In this document: piece after piece, positions 8,522 through 17,717 of the stretch
Position numbering within the stretch: the stretch's first letter is position 1
Layout of the letters: every line of letters begins with the position of its first letter
Assembly: GCA_964453575.1 (NCBI GenBank)
Contig: CAYVRW010000002.1
Coordinates: 1-63,061 of the forward strand
DNA length: 63,061 nucleotides
Source of the DNA: JABDBK01 sp964453575
GTDB lineage: Bacteria; Pseudomonadota; Gammaproteobacteria; DSM-16500
Reading direction: 5' to 3'
The notes under the pieces: generated by a model
Database searches by the model: none
Seen by the model: only the letters and a program-made list of their open reading frames with translations
Told to the model about the DNA's origin: nothing
Made by a program: the position numbers and the translations under genes

Positions 8522-9163
8522 ATGGATATCAAAGTTCAAATTATTTTCTACAGCATGTTTGGTCATGTTTATCAAATGGCAAAAGCGGTTAGCGAAGGTG
8601 CAAGCAGCGTTTCCGGTGTCGAGGTTGAAATGTTGCGTGTCGCTGAATTGGTGCCGCCCCATATTTTAGAAAAAAGCGGTGCTGCCGATGCGCAAAAAGC
8701 GTTTGAAAGTATACCTCTTGCAAAACCGGAGCATTTGACCCGAGCAGATGCCATTATTTTTGGAACGCCCACACGTTTTGGTAACATGTGCGCACAAATG
8801 CGTAATTTTCTCGATCAAACAGGCAGTTTATGGGTTGCTAATGCTTTAGTAGACAAAATAGGCAGCGTTTTTACCAGCACGGGTACGCAGCACGGCGGAC
8901 AAGAAACTACTATTACCAGTTTTCATACCACATTATTCCATCTTGGCATGATTGTCGTGGGCGTACCCTATTCAGAAGCAAGACTCACTAACATGAATGA
9001 AATCACCGGCGGTTCACCCTATGGCGCAAGCACACTAGCCGGCTCTGATGGCAAAAGGTTACCTAGTGAAAATGAGCTTGCTATTGCCCGTTTTCAAGGG
9101 AAACATGTCGCTGAAATTGCAAAAGCATTCAAAATTGGGCGGCAGAAAACAAAAGAAATTTAA
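8522..9163 (+). CDS. wrbA: NAD(P)H:quinone oxidoreductase, WrbA type
   Basis: A 213-residue flavodoxin-fold protein. The N-terminal phosphate-binding loop is altered to YSMFGHVY, but the FMN-contact segments GTPTRFGNM and TGTQHGGQETT are the typical WrbA signatures, and GGSPYGASTLAG is also family-specific. WrbA is a tetrameric FMN enzyme reducing quinones by two electrons in the cytosol, protecting against semiquinone stress. It lies 22 bp after the FUSC-like gene and ends the plus-strand respiratory run. Identity is firm. Confidence 0.93.
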   Translation: MDIKVQIIFYSMFGHVYQMAKAVSEGASSVSGVEVEMLRVAELVPPHILEKSGAADAQKAFESIPLAKPEHLTRADAIIFGTPTRFGNMCAQMRNFLDQTGSLWVANALVDKIGSVFTSTGTQHGGQETTITSFHTTLFHLGMIVVGVPYSEARLTNMNEITGGSPYGASTLAGSDGKRLPSENELAIARFQGKHVAEIAKAFKIGRQKTKEI

Positions 9164-9177
9164 AACATTCAATTTTT

Positions 9178-9268
9178 CAATGCGTTACAATACATGCATA
9201 ATATTTGACCGCGCTCGCCTAATTGCTGTACAATGTGCGACCATTCAAATACAAAACGAGCAATAATT
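9178..9268 (+). promoter_or_regulatory. Promoter of orphan paralogue A
   Basis: A -35 TTGACC (9205-9210) and a -10 TACAAT (9229-9234) lie 18 bp apart. The block from CAATG at 9178 down to the ATG aligns with the region before paralogue B, including TTACAATA, TTTGACC-CGC and CGACCATT, so the two genes were duplicated with their promoter. Confidence 0.75.
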
Positions 9269-11221
9269 ATGCGAAGTGCAAGACAATCTGAGCCAAAAAA
9301 AAGACCTTCTCCAGCGGAGCTCGACACGCTTGATGAAAAACTTTGTCCACATGATGATAATACGTTAAAAGAACAAGTGAAATTACTAAAGAAATTTTTC
9401 TTTCTTAGCCTTATGAAAAACCGTACCTCATTGGCGGATGCAAAAAAAAAGGTTGTATTGGAATGTAATAATTTTTGTACTTTAAATAACATGGATGATG
9501 CTGTTATTTGTCCAAGTACCTATTTCGATCTTGCTTATAAAAAAGTATTGCTAGGAAAATCGTTTTCCTTGAAAACTTATGAAGAAAATATGACGAAGAT
9601 TGAAAAATTGTTGAACCAACAAAAGGTATTAAGGTCAGGCATAGAAAATAATTTTGATTATCAGTCCGTTGATGAGCTTATTGTATTATCCAAAAAAATA
9701 CTAACGCTTGCTGAATATCTGTATTATTTTGAAACACGAATAGCGGAAGATCCGGAAGATCTATGCTGTGATGATGAAAAAAAAATCGACAAATATTTTC
9801 GTGATGGCATTGATTTCTTAAAAGAATCGGAATTCAGAATAGTATATGCGTTAAAATCAATAATGATAGGATTAGGCACTGCAATTCATAATATAATAGA
9901 AAACCATGCTCCAGACTTGGAGGATGAAAGTCAAATAGCCATAGAACATAAAAAAATAATTAATAATCTTATGTTACAGATATTTTCTCTATGTAGAACT
10001 TTACAATATTCGACACTTCTATCTACTATAAAAGATGCAAGAAAATATTTTAAAGGACCCCTTTTTCTTACAATATTAGCAACTAGTTATAAATATGCAT
10101 ATATATATTCACCATCATCTGAGCATTCTTTAAATGTGAATTATTTTCAGCAAATAACGGGCGAATTCTTGCAAGCTCAAGTGATTATTTATAATCAATT
10201 CGAATCGGAAAAATTTCCGACATTTTTGATGAATGCAAGTTTTTCAAATATATATATTGAAAATGCCATCGTATTACGCGGCTATTCTCCAGCGCTAGCC
10301 ATTCAATATTTTCAAAACGCATTTTATTACTTAACATTATCGCTTGAACATATATTTAATAATGCAGCACTCTCTCAAGTCTCAAGTTCTGAAGAAGTGA
10401 GTTTTAACTTGCTTGGTAAAGGATCGCCCAGAATAAAAGAATTAACAAAACGCCTTAATTGTTTATATAACCTGATTGGGCTGCTTGATGCCTCATTAAA
10501 TAAGTTTTTAGATGTATCACCTCATTTGTTAGAAATAACAGCCATGCAATCGCAGTTAGAAACACAAAAAGTAATCTTCGCTCAAAAAAAACAAGAAATG
10601 GTCGAGAGAGAAAACAAATTTCGTGATAAGAACACCAAGCAGCCTAAGCCAAAAGTTATGCCTCCTAAAACTGGGCAACTAGCATTGTTACCTTCTTGTG
10701 CTGAAAATTACGTTACACCCGTTTGTTTACCCATGACTTCCTTTTTCTCTGAAAAAACGATTACTATTTCAGAAGAAGATCAAAAAGAGGATGCTGAAAA
10801 CAGAAGAGCACGTTACGAAAATGAAGCAAAATCACAAGAAAACTTATGTTCTTTGGTAGCAGTAAGTGATATTGCTCCTGAGGAAAAAAAATATGAGAAA
10901 TTCTATAGTTTTTTCACCTGCACACCTTTTCTTGATGAAGAAGCTTGCCTCAAATCTTGTTCGAGGAAAATCGCATCCCGCTTTGGTGAAGCCAAACAAA
11001 AAATTCTCAAGATATTAGAAGATCCAAAACCAGGATATAACGTTGTGTTCCTGAGTGAAGCTAAAAATAATGGCCATCCCGGCTTTAAATTAAGGCTTAA
11101 GGGAGACAAAGATGGCCACGGCGATTTGCGCTTAAAAGGGGAAAAAATCATGGTGGATGGAAAACCCATGGTGCGATTCGATACCTTAGGAACGCATGCG
11201 TTATTAAAACGTAAAAGGTAG
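9269..11221 (+). CDS. Orphan protein A, about 650 residues (paralogue of 12871-14850)
   Basis: I recognise no described family. The protein is 650 residues, soluble, helical and lysine/glutamate-rich, with no signal peptide or membrane helix. The start at 9269 (MRSARQSE) is chosen because it aligns with paralogue B and because the upstream in-frame start at 9233 falls inside the -10 box. Shared blocks are an N-terminal LKKFFFLSLMK region, a central CRTLQYSTLLSTIK block, and a C-terminal module of about 120 residues with DEEACL, IASRF, PGYNVVFLSE, GFKLR and GDLRLKG. A coiled-coil-prone stretch precedes that module. Cysteine-rich, eukaryote-like composition and duplication make a secreted effector possible, but no secretion signal can be proved by eye. 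Confidence 0.75.
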   Translation: MRSARQSEPKKRPSPAELDTLDEKLCPHDDNTLKEQVKLLKKFFFLSLMKNRTSLADAKKKVVLECNNFCTLNNMDDAVICPSTYFDLAYKKVLLGKSFSLKTYEENMTKIEKLLNQQKVLRSGIENNFDYQSVDELIVLSKKILTLAEYLYYFETRIAEDPEDLCCDDEKKIDKYFRDGIDFLKESEFRIVYALKSIMIGLGTAIHNIIENHAPDLEDESQIAIEHKKIINNLMLQIFSLCRTLQYSTLLSTIKDARKYFKGPLFLTILATSYKYAYIYSPSSEHSLNVNYFQQITGEFLQAQVIIYNQFESEKFPTFLMNASFSNIYIENAIVLRGYSPALAIQYFQNAFYYLTLSLEHIFNNAALSQVSSSEEVSFNLLGKGSPRIKELTKRLNCLYNLIGLLDASLNKFLDVSPHLLEITAMQSQLETQKVIFAQKKQEMVERENKFRDKNTKQPKPKVMPPKTGQLALLPSCAENYVTPVCLPMTSFFSEKTITISEEDQKEDAENRRARYENEAKSQENLCSLVAVSDIAPEEKKYEKFYSFFTCTPFLDEEACLKSCSRKIASRFGEAKQKILKILEDPKPGYNVVFLSEAKNNGHPGFKLRLKGDKDGHGDLRLKGEKIMVDGKPMVRFDTLGTHALLKRKR

Positions 11222-11228
11222 GTTGCCG

Positions 11229-12587
11229 CTATAACTCAAGCAAACGATGCATTTGACCAATAAGGTAAAATGGAATGGATATTAATGAATACTCTACCTT
11301 ATTTCCCGACTGATTCTTTACTTTCACATGAGTTTCACTCGGCAAATCTGAATTTATACGAACTGCAACAGAATATTTTTTCATTTCCATAAAAAGATGT
11401 AACGATTTTAAACTGCCGCTACTGCCCGCTTTAACTTCAATCGGTATGACTTTGCTGCCGTGTTGAATCACATAATCAATTTCTGCATTTGATCCTTTCT
11501 CGTGACGAACCCAATAATATAATGCGGGTTCAATATAAGGTGGATTAATCGTTCTTAATAATTGCCCAACAACCTGTTCCGCAATGCCTCCATTGTTAAT
11601 CATGATAATTTCATTTGCCGTATTAATTTGACTTAAGCTTAAACCTAATGCGACACTGCAAAGCCCTACATCAAGAAAAATTTCTTTAAAATACTTTTCA
11701 TTAATTTCAGCGGCGAGGGGAACACCATTTGCAGAACAGCTCCACACCGAATGGCAAATTCTCGCCTTCCCTAATAAATCTAATACATTTTTCATCGTAT
11801 TCGGATGCACTGCTGCATTTACTCGACTAAATACAAACTTTTCTCCAAGCATTTTAGGTATGGCCATCATGACCTCATCTAATCTTTCTATGGCAATACG
11901 TCCTTTAAACCTGGTAAAGTCATCACGATAGGTTACCAACAAATCATTCTGTACCTGATTAACGCTATCAAGCGAGCGGTTGGTAATCCAATTTATAACC
12001 GCAGCTGGTAATCCACCCACAAGAATGTACTCTTTAAATAGCAGGGTTAATTGTTCATGAATCGCTATAGGCATTTCTGTACCGAAGTCATACGAAGCCA
12101 AATAGCTCACGAGAGATTGCTTATGATTCGCTAATAAAAATTCTTCAAACGATAAGGGCTCCAGATGCATATAACCTATACGACCTACAGGCATGCTGAA
12201 TGAATGATCAGCAAGAACAAATTCTAATAAAGAACCAGCGGCTACGACAGGTAGTTGCGGCAAGTCCTCTGCAAACCAACGAAGCTTACTGAGTAATTGC
12301 GGTGCTGCTTGGATCTCATCTAAAAATAACAAACAATTATCGGGATCTATCTTGTTATATACAGTGCTGAGATTTAATAAAATTTGTTGAACATCGTTTG
12401 AAGTAAAAAACCCCGCATGAGATGCGTTCTTTTCAAAATTAAGTTCAATCAATTGTTTGCCGCTTATTTTAGCCAAATGCCTTATTAGCCATGTTTTACC
12501 CACTTGTCTTGCGCCGCGCACAACCAACGGCTTACGATCTGCGGCGAATAGCCAGGTTTTTAGGTGACTTAATAATGTTCTTTCCAT
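11229..12587 (-). CDS. AAA ATPase with DUF4143 domain, copy 1
   Basis: A 452-residue protein. The N-terminal AAA_14 domain has a P-loop GARQVGKTWL (about residues 22-31) and a Walker B LLFLDEIQ. The GSLLEFVL and GRIGYMHLEPLSFEEF motifs are typical, and the C-terminal DUF4143 domain ends in a nuclease-like core (GSNAEIDYVIQ...IPIEVKAG). The start is the ATG at 12587, with GGAG 6 nt upstream. Such proteins are widespread, often mobile, and of unclear function. Its 3' end is 7 bp from that of orphan A. It sits between the two orphan paralogues and is not closely similar to the other two DUF4143 genes in the window. Confidence 0.88.
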   Translation of the reverse strand: MERTLLSHLKTWLFAADRKPLVVRGARQVGKTWLIRHLAKISGKQLIELNFEKNASHAGFFTSNDVQQILLNLSTVYNKIDPDNCLLFLDEIQAAPQLLSKLRWFAEDLPQLPVVAAGSLLEFVLADHSFSMPVGRIGYMHLEPLSFEEFLLANHKQSLVSYLASYDFGTEMPIAIHEQLTLLFKEYILVGGLPAAVINWITNRSLDSVNQVQNDLLVTYRDDFTRFKGRIAIERLDEVMMAIPKMLGEKFVFSRVNAAVHPNTMKNVLDLLGKARICHSVWSCSANGVPLAAEINEKYFKEIFLDVGLCSVALGLSLSQINTANEIIMINNGGIAEQVVGQLLRTINPPYIEPALYYWVRHEKGSNAEIDYVIQHGSKVIPIEVKAGSSGSLKSLHLFMEMKKYSVAVRINSDLPSETHVKVKNQSGNKVEYSLISIPFYLIGQMHRLLEL

Positions 12588-12660
12588 GCACAACTCCATC
12601 AATCAGAGAAACTTAAACTTATTACTTGTATAATAAGTCATTTCCTTTCAAACTTAAAGA

Positions 12661-12742
12661 AAGAGACGGTTGTTTTTGAATGCTGCATTAAAAAAGAGAC
12701 GGTTGTTTTTGAAAGATGCATTAAGAAAGAGACGGTTGTTTT
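12661..12742. repeat. Three 33-bp direct repeats
   Basis: AAGAGACGGTTGTTTT occurs at 12661, 12694 and 12727, exactly 33 bp apart. The first two full units differ at only a few positions in the intervening part, including a shared TGCATTAA; the third is truncated after TTTT. They lie between the divergent starts of the DUF4143 ATPase and orphan B, upstream of the orphan B promoter. They could bind a regulator or be a minisatellite. The intervening parts are similar to each other, so this is not CRISPR. Confidence 0.85.
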
Positions 12743-12770
12743 CTGTATATAGCTAAAAACAAAAATATTT

Positions 12771-12870
12771 CAATGTCTTACAATATGCATGCTAAATGCA
12801 AATAATTTGACCACGCCCTTGTCAATATTGTATAATTTACGACCATTAGCGAATTAAATGAGGAATAATG
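12771..12870 (+). promoter_or_regulatory. Promoter of orphan paralogue B
   Basis: A -35 TTGACC (12807-12812) and a perfect -10 TATAAT (12831-12836) are spaced 18 bp apart, as in paralogue A. GAGGA (12860-12864) is the ribosome binding site. The region aligns with 9178-9268. Confidence 0.78.
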
Positions 12871-14850
12871 ATGCGTAGCGTAAGACCACCAGAATTATAT
12901 GAAGAAAAGCCTCCCAAAAGGTCTTTTTCACCACTGTCTATGGATGAAGCACTTTATCCATATGATGATACTGAACTAAAGAATGAAATGAGGTTAATAG
13001 AGAAGTTTTTCTTTCTTAACCTTATGAGAGATAATCCCTCATTTAAAAAAGATCATGTTACATTGGAATTTAAAGAGATTTGTACTTTAAATAAAATGGA
13101 TGAATCTGTCGTTTGTTCTATAACCTACTTTGATCCCGTTTATAAACAATCCTTACTTAACTCCATCTCAACTGAAACTTTAGAGGACATTATTAAAAGA
13201 TATCAAGACGAGGAAAAAAAATTAGTGGATTACTTTGAAAAGCTCAATCCCTCTGGGATAGATATTGATTTGAAATACATTATTGTTGTTATCTCATGCT
13301 GCAGAAAATTATTAACTGTTGCTGAATTTAATTATCAGTTAGCCACGCAATGTAATGAAAATCTATTTGGCGATTTTTTGGCTTTAAAAAAAATTGAAAA
13401 AAGTATGCTGGTAAAGGTTAAAACGATACTAAAGGCATTTTCTCTTTTACATCCATGTATAATTAAAAATTTTAATAAAAACGAGAAAGATAAGAAAATA
13501 ATGCGTGATGCCATGAATAGAATATTTTCTATTTGCAAAACCTTGCAACATTCAACATTGTTATCGACTATAAAATGCGTGAAAAGATTCTTTAAAACAT
13601 CTGAGTTTCTTCATATATTAAAAGAATTTTATACAGCCCAGTATATAGGGTTACAGGCATCAGATTTATCTGTGAATTGCAATTATTTTCGACAAATAGC
13701 AGGCGAATTATGGCACGATCAGTTAGTTCGTTATAATCAGCTTGGAGAAAATGTTAAAAAACACCATTCATTTGGCCTCAGTGTAATTTTGTTAACTGTA
13801 TGTTCAGGGAATTCTCTTGGATTGAGTCAAAATTCTCCGTTAACTTTGATAAATTTCGTCATAGCTTTTCAGTACCTAAAACAATCTTTTAATTTCCTGG
13901 CACTTTGCATAGATTGTCTGTTAGACAATGAAAATATTAGCCAAAGATGGGCAGTTATTTCTGAGGATGGTCTTTACGATTGCACACCTCTAAAGCGTGA
14001 CCTTATAATAAAAGAATTAAATGGACGTGTTGAAATATTAAATTCGCTTGTTGAGCAAACGGAACGTTTATTAAAAAGATTTATGTGGGATATAATACAA
14101 CAAAATTTACAACCAGATTCAGAGCTAGGAATAAAGCTAAAGCTCAAACTACAAGAGATAGAAGGAGAGTTGTTAATTCTAGACACAAAAATGCAAACAT
14201 ACAAAATAAAGTTTAATGAGAAAAAACAAGAAATTGCGGAAAGGAATAATGAATTTCATGATAAAAATCAAAAGCAACCCTCGAAACCACAACAGGTAGT
14301 GCCTACCACAGCCAAGCTTGCATTATTGCCTTGTGCTGAAAACCCTATTAAAACGGCTAGTTTAGTTTCTTCTTGTTTCTTTGGAAAAACACCGACTATT
14401 TCAGAAGAAGAGCAAAAAGAGCATGCTGAAATGAGAAAAGCTCGTTATGAGCAAATTAAATCACAAGAAAAGTCATGTACCTTAGTGGTGGCCCATGAGG
14501 TCACTCATGAAGAAAAGAAATACGAAAATTTCTGTAGGCTTTTCAATTGTATACCTATTATTGATGAGGAAGCTTGTCTACGTACTCCTCATTCTCAAAG
14601 AATTGCATCCCGATTTCCTGAAGCTAAAGGAGTATTTGAAAATATATTAGAACATCCAAGACCGGGATATAATGTTGTGTTTTTGAGTGAATCTAAGAAT
14701 GGTGGTTGTTCTGGCTTTAAATTAAGACCCATGGGAGCGAACGGCTTAGGAGACTTACGTCTAAAAGGTAATTTAGATAATTTAGATAATTTAGATAATG
14801 GCAAATCAGTAGTGAGATTTACACGGTTCGGAACGCATAAGACCATTTAA
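12871..14850 (+). CDS. Orphan protein B, about 659 residues (paralogue of 9269-11221)
   Basis: The family is unrecognised. Two ATGs are adjacent (12868 and 12871); the second aligns with orphan A (MRSVRPPE) and lies 6 nt from GAGGA. Blocks shared with orphan A are LIEKFFFLNLMR, CKTLQHSTLLSTIK, NYFRQIAGEL, and the C-terminal module DEEACL...IASRF...PGYNVVFLSESK...GFKLR...GDLRLKG...VRF..FGTH. A helical, coiled-coil-like region and a proline/glutamine linker precede that module. Near the C-terminus a 9-bp repeat (14772-14798) encodes NLD three times and is absent from orphan A. The TAA is immediately followed by the pyk stop on the other strand. A cytosolic or secreted effector role is possible but unproved. 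Confidence 0.75.
   Translation: MRSVRPPELYEEKPPKRSFSPLSMDEALYPYDDTELKNEMRLIEKFFFLNLMRDNPSFKKDHVTLEFKEICTLNKMDESVVCSITYFDPVYKQSLLNSISTETLEDIIKRYQDEEKKLVDYFEKLNPSGIDIDLKYIIVVISCCRKLLTVAEFNYQLATQCNENLFGDFLALKKIEKSMLVKVKTILKAFSLLHPCIIKNFNKNEKDKKIMRDAMNRIFSICKTLQHSTLLSTIKCVKRFFKTSEFLHILKEFYTAQYIGLQASDLSVNCNYFRQIAGELWHDQLVRYNQLGENVKKHHSFGLSVILLTVCSGNSLGLSQNSPLTLINFVIAFQYLKQSFNFLALCIDCLLDNENISQRWAVISEDGLYDCTPLKRDLIIKELNGRVEILNSLVEQTERLLKRFMWDIIQQNLQPDSELGIKLKLKLQEIEGELLILDTKMQTYKIKFNEKKQEIAERNNEFHDKNQKQPSKPQQVVPTTAKLALLPCAENPIKTASLVSSCFFGKTPTISEEEQKEHAEMRKARYEQIKSQEKSCTLVVAHEVTHEEKKYENFCRLFNCIPIIDEEACLRTPHSQRIASRFPEAKGVFENILEHPRPGYNVVFLSESKNGGCSGFKLRPMGANGLGDLRLKGNLDNLDNLDNGKSVVRFTRFGTHKTI
14772..14798 (+). 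repeat. In-frame 9-bp triplet repeat in orphan B
   Basis: TTTAGATAA occurs three times in direct succession, encoding repeated Asn-Leu-Asp units near the C-terminus. Repeat number could vary by slippage without breaking the frame. Confidence 0.9.
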
Positions 14851-16302
14851 TTATATTTTGATATCAGGAAGACTTCCCACCGTTATAATCTTCATAGCAT
14901 TCGTTCTGCCATGGATACCAATTAAATCACCCTTGGTAATAATGACCAGATCGCCTTGTTGAATAATGCCGCGTTTCTCCAATTCATTCACTGCAGAGTG
15001 ATTGATAATGCGTCTATCAAAGTCGGTGGCATCAAAGGGGATGGGATAGACACCACGATAAAGCGCCATGCGTCGTTGCGTTGTCCCATGCCTGCTTAAA
15101 CCATAAATAGGTATGCTTGAGCGAATACGCGACATCCAAAGCGGCGTGGTTCCGGATTCAGTAAGCGCAATGATAGCTTTGATATCAAGATGATTGGCGG
15201 TATACATAGTCGCCATGGCGATGGCTTCATCCACATATTTAAAATGAAAATCATTTCTATGACTCGATATTTTTGCTTGCGCATTTTTTTCTGCACTTAA
15301 ACAAATTCTATCCATCGCAGCAACCGCTTTATCAGGGTATTTTCCTACGGCAGTTTCTTGGGATAGCATGACAGCATCAGTGCCATCTAGCACGGCGTTC
15401 GCCACATCAGACACTTCAGCGCGTGTCGGAATAGAGTTATACGTCATAGTTTCTAACATTTGGGTCGCGGTAATGACAGGTTTATTAAGTTTTCTTGCCA
15501 TGCGTATCATATTTTTTTGAGCGGCAGGAATTTCAGCATCACCTAATTCAACACCAAGGTCTCCGCGTGCCACCATAATGCCATCGGCAGCTTTAATGAT
15601 TTCTTCGATGTGAGTGACTGCTTCCGCGCGTTCTATTTTTGCAATTATACCAGCATTTCCGCCAGCGGCATTAAGCAAGCTGCGTGCTTCTTTAACGTCA
15701 GCTGCATTTCGTGGAAAAGAAATGGCGAGATAATCAGCTTCTAAACGCACGGCTTGTTTAATGTCGGTACGGTCTTTATCAGTCAGTGCTTCTGCTGACA
15801 GGCCGCCACCAAGACGGTTAATACCTTTATTGTTGGAAAGTTCACCCCCAACAATGACTTTGCAAATGATTTTATGGCCTTCTATGCGCTCTACCTGGAA
15901 TACAAGCCGTCCATCATCGAGCAATAAAGTGTCGTTTGCGGACACATCATTTGGTAAATCTTTGTAATCCAGGCTCACCGATTTTTCTGTTCCCTCATCA
16001 TCACCTAAATCAGGGTCCAGGATAAACGTTTGACCTTCGGCAAGTGTAATTTTTTTGTTCTTAAAACGTGCTACGCGTATTTTTGGGCCTTGTAAGTCAA
16101 CAAGAATAGCAACGGTTTTGCCGATTTCTTTGGCAATGTCGCGTACAGCAGTAATGCGCTGTTCATGGGTTTCTGGGGTTCCATGAGAAAAATTGGCACG
16201 AAAAACATCCGCACCTGCTTTCATGACGCGTGTAAGCATATCGCGATCATCAAGCGATGGGCCCAGGGTCACAACAATTTTGGTTCGTCGCAAAGTGTTC
16301 AT
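14851..16302 (-). CDS. pyk: Pyruvate kinase
   Basis: A 483-residue enzyme converting phosphoenolpyruvate and ADP to pyruvate and ATP. Signatures are RRTKIVVTLGPS at the N-terminus, ANFSHGTPETH, DLQGPKIRV, the catalytic IIAKIERAEAV stretch, MVARGDLGVEL and ITATQMLETM with the Mg/substrate residues. The C-terminal allosteric domain is present. The ATG overlaps the pgk stop by 4 nt, so translation is coupled and the two form a glycolytic operon. The stop abuts the stop of convergent orphan B with no spacer. Confidence 0.97.
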   Translation of the reverse strand: MNTLRRTKIVVTLGPSLDDRDMLTRVMKAGADVFRANFSHGTPETHEQRITAVRDIAKEIGKTVAILVDLQGPKIRVARFKNKKITLAEGQTFILDPDLGDDEGTEKSVSLDYKDLPNDVSANDTLLLDDGRLVFQVERIEGHKIICKVIVGGELSNNKGINRLGGGLSAEALTDKDRTDIKQAVRLEADYLAISFPRNAADVKEARSLLNAAGGNAGIIAKIERAEAVTHIEEIIKAADGIMVARGDLGVELGDAEIPAAQKNMIRMARKLNKPVITATQMLETMTYNSIPTRAEVSDVANAVLDGTDAVMLSQETAVGKYPDKAVAAMDRICLSAEKNAQAKISSHRNDFHFKYVDEAIAMATMYTANHLDIKAIIALTESGTTPLWMSRIRSSIPIYGLSRHGTTQRRMALYRGVYPIPFDATDFDRRIINHSAVNELEKRGIIQQGDLVIITKGDLIGIHGRTNAMKIITVGSLPDIKI

Positions 16303-17498
16303 GTTGTTTTCTCTTTATGATGTCGAGCGGCGAATGCCTCAAGTGCTGCGATGGCAGGCAAGGTTTTTCCTTCTAAAAAGGATAAAAAAGCGCCGCCACC
16401 CGTGGAAATATAATCAATTTTATCGTTAATTCCATATTTTTCTATGGCAGCAAGGGTGTCGCCGCCGCCCGCAATGGAATAACCCTTGCTTTCAGCAATG
16501 GCTTTGGCAATAGCTTCAGTACCCAGTGAAAATTGTTCTACTTCAAAAGCGCCTATAGGGCCATTCCATAAAATTGTTTTGGCTTTTTTAATGATGGCTG
16601 TTAAGGTTTTGACAGTATCAGGGCCAAGGTCTAATATTTTTTCACTATCATCCACTTGAGACACAAGCCGGATGGAACTTTCTGAATCGTCAGCGAGTTT
16701 TTCTGCAACCACCACATCAGTGGGAATAGGTATTTCAGCATCACGTTTTTTGGCATTAACCATAAGACGTTCGGCTTCATCAATAAGATCAGGTTCGTAA
16801 AGTGATTTTCCTACGGGATAACCTTCTGCCGCGATAAATGTATTGGCTATGCCTCCGCCTACGATTAGCGTATCCACTTTTTGTGATAAGGTATCAAGCA
16901 GCGCGAGTTTAGTAGACACTTTTGAACCGCCTACAATAGCAACAATAGGCTGTTTAGGATTTTTCATGATAGCATTCAATGCTTCAAGTTCTTGGACAAG
17001 CAGCGGGCCTGCGCAAGCTATAGGCGCAAATGCAGCTATCCCAGAGGTCGAAGCTTCATTACGATGAGCAGTGGCAAAAGCATCCATGACAAATACATCG
17101 CATAATGCGGCCATTTTTTTGGCAAGCTCAGAGCTGTTAGTTGATTCACCTTTATTAAAGCGTACGTTTTCCAGCAGCACAATGTCATGCTTATTCATAG
17201 AAACGCCGTTTGTCCAATGATGAATTAATGGCACTTCAACATTGAGCAACTCTGATAGCCTCTTCGCGACAGGAGCTAAGGAATATTGAGGATCAGCAAC
17301 GCCTTCTTCAGGCCTGCCCAAATGCGACATTACCATGACTTTTGCCCCTGCTTTGAGGGCAAGTTTAATCGATGGAATAGCCGCGCGAATACGTATATCG
17401 CTGCTGATTTCGCCGTTTTTCAGTGGTACATTGAGATCTTCGCGAATCAAGACATATTTATTGGCAAGTTTAAGGTCAGACATCTTTAAGATAGGCAT
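16299..17498 (-). CDS. pgk: Phosphoglycerate kinase
   Basis: A 399-residue monomeric enzyme of lower glycolysis, transferring phosphate from 1,3-bisphosphoglycerate to ADP. Hallmarks are YVLIREDLNVPL near the N-terminus, SHLGRPEE, the hinge region with VGGSKVSTKL, WNGPIGAFE and the nucleotide site GGGDTLAA. The start at 17498 is preferred because AGGAG lies 7 nt upstream; the internal ATG at 17483 has no good site. It is followed by pyk with a 4-nt overlap. The palindromic element copy 2 lies 80 bp upstream, between pgk and divergent nhaA. Confidence 0.97.
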   Translation of the reverse strand: MPILKMSDLKLANKYVLIREDLNVPLKNGEISSDIRIRAAIPSIKLALKAGAKVMVMSHLGRPEEGVADPQYSLAPVAKRLSELLNVEVPLIHHWTNGVSMNKHDIVLLENVRFNKGESTNSSELAKKMAALCDVFVMDAFATAHRNEASTSGIAAFAPIACAGPLLVQELEALNAIMKNPKQPIVAIVGGSKVSTKLALLDTLSQKVDTLIVGGGIANTFIAAEGYPVGKSLYEPDLIDEAERLMVNAKKRDAEIPIPTDVVVAEKLADDSESSIRLVSQVDDSEKILDLGPDTVKTLTAIIKKAKTILWNGPIGAFEVEQFSLGTEAIAKAIAESKGYSIAGGGDTLAAIEKYGINDKIDYISTGGGAFLSFLEGKTLPAIAALEAFAARHHKEKTT

Positions 17499-17578
17499 AG
17501 CTTGGCTCCTGGGACATTTTCTGCTATATCGAAGGTGAATTTATTGCATAATGGGCGGAAATACAAGAGATACTGAGG

Positions 17579-17702
17579 CGATTCTCTCTAAAAAGGTTAG
17601 TTATTCATTTTTACGCTCCAAACAGCACATCCCTGTGCTTAGTGTTGTCATCCTGACAACAAGTCGCTAAAAATGAATAACTAACCTTTTTAGAGAGAAT
17701 CG
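17579..17702. repeat. Three-way-junction palindromic element, copy 2
   Basis: Perfect 35-bp arms (17579-17613 and 17668-17702) enclose a 54-nt core with hairpins AGCACA/TGTGCT and GTTGTC/GACAAC. Relative to copy 1 the first hairpin has a G-C to A-T paired change. The outer arms share ATTCATTTTT with the other copies and then diverge, with every change matched on the other arm. It lies between divergent pgk and nhaA, and its right arm touches the nhaA ribosome binding site. Confidence 0.93.
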
Positions 17703-17717
17703 GTGGAGATAGTAATA

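Noticed and set aside
9233..9268. Longer N-terminus for orphan A
   Set aside because: That start lies in the -10 box, and alignment with orphan B supports the start at 9269.
12661..12742. Possible CRISPR array
   Set aside because: Only three units, the intervening parts resemble each other, and no cas gene is near.
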